A stretch of DNA of 6,788 nucleotides from positions 1-6,788 of the forward strand of contig JBEKHI010000434.1 in assembly GCA_050012355.1 (NCBI GenBank), written 5' to 3'. The position numbers and the translations under genes were made by a program. The notes beneath the pieces were generated by a model. It was not told the origin of the DNA. It made no database searches and saw only the letters and a list, made by a program, of their open reading frames with translations. The first letter of the stretch is position 1. Each line of letters opens with the position of its first letter. The DNA comes from JBEKHI01 sp050012355 (GTDB taxonomy: Bacteria > Actinomycetota > Actinomycetes > Streptosporangiales > Streptosporangiaceae). Positions 6,668 to 6,788 of the stretch are shown piece by piece.

Positions 6668-6788
6668 TTACGGGCCGAGGAGAGCGGCTGGGACCACGGC
6701 GATGCCGTCGGGCCGACGGTAGGCGACGGGGCCGCAGGTGACGATCACTGAGTCGAGCAAGCGGTCGCCGATTTCCCTTTCGAGCCAG
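6668..6788 (-). CDS. C-terminus of probable DUF4143-type AAA ATPase (5' part outside window)
   Basis: The minus-strand frame enters from the right edge and ends at TAA (6668-6670), immediately followed by TGA, giving 39 visible residues. The tail WLEREIGDRLLDSVIVTCGP and the subsequent AYRRPDGIAVVPAALLGP match, from memory, the end of actinobacterial ATP-binding proteins of the DUF4143 family, where a GDR...G(V/I)V...TG segment is followed by a closing PxxALL. The ATPase domain would lie outside the window, so nothing can be said about catalytic residues. The gene converges on the HNH gene across a 40-base gap in which no terminator hairpin with a T-run is visible. Confidence 0.65.
   Translation of the reverse strand, partial: WLEREIGDRLLDSVIVTCGPVAYRRPDGIAVVPAALLGP

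Noticed and set aside
1..6788. CRISPR array, tRNA or rRNA gene, insertion-sequence ends, attachment site
   Set aside because: No regularly spaced direct repeats, cloverleaf sequences, transposase motifs or terminal repeats were seen on either strand.

Overview
The window looks like chromosomal accessory DNA from a high-GC actinobacterium. Third codon positions are strongly G/C-biased and start codons are ATG or GTG. The families visible are typical of Streptomyces/Actinomadura/Frankia-like genomes: a DUF222 (13E12-type) HNH protein, the tail of a DUF4143-type ATPase, and a membrane protein resembling the C-terminal part of actinobacterial NACHT-type proteins. The genus cannot be told from the sequence.

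Layout, left to right. Positions 1-4456 hold three minus-strand genes that read leftward with short gaps of 54 and 38 bases, so they probably form one transcription unit. First comes a 759-residue Fe(II)/2-oxoglutarate oxygenase (4456 to 2177), then a 447-residue protein of unknown function (2122 to 779), then a multi-pass membrane protein (740 to beyond the left edge). A 305-base non-coding spacer (4457-4761) separates this unit from a divergent plus-strand gene for a DUF222/HNH-endonuclease-like protein (4762-6627). The spacer ends in an AT-rich island with a good extended -10 promoter. That promoter is bracketed by an 8-base perfect inverted repeat and followed by a near-perfect Shine-Dalgarno. 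At the right edge (6668-6788, minus strand) lie the last 39 codons of a probable DUF4143 AAA-type ATPase, convergent with the HNH gene.

How the genes may work together. The oxygenase has all the residues expected of an active enzyme (HxD, distal His, 2-oxoglutarate Arg). It belongs to a large-format family that, from memory, also occurs in fungi, with an extra C-terminal CxCxxC-containing region. Its substrate is unknown. Its linkage to an uncharacterised soluble protein and a NACHT-tail-like membrane protein is the most system-like arrangement here and is the best candidate for something undescribed, but the shared function is inference from gene order only. The HNH gene is probably an independent, recurrent genomic element. 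No RNA genes, CRISPR arrays, insertion-sequence ends or attachment sites were seen.
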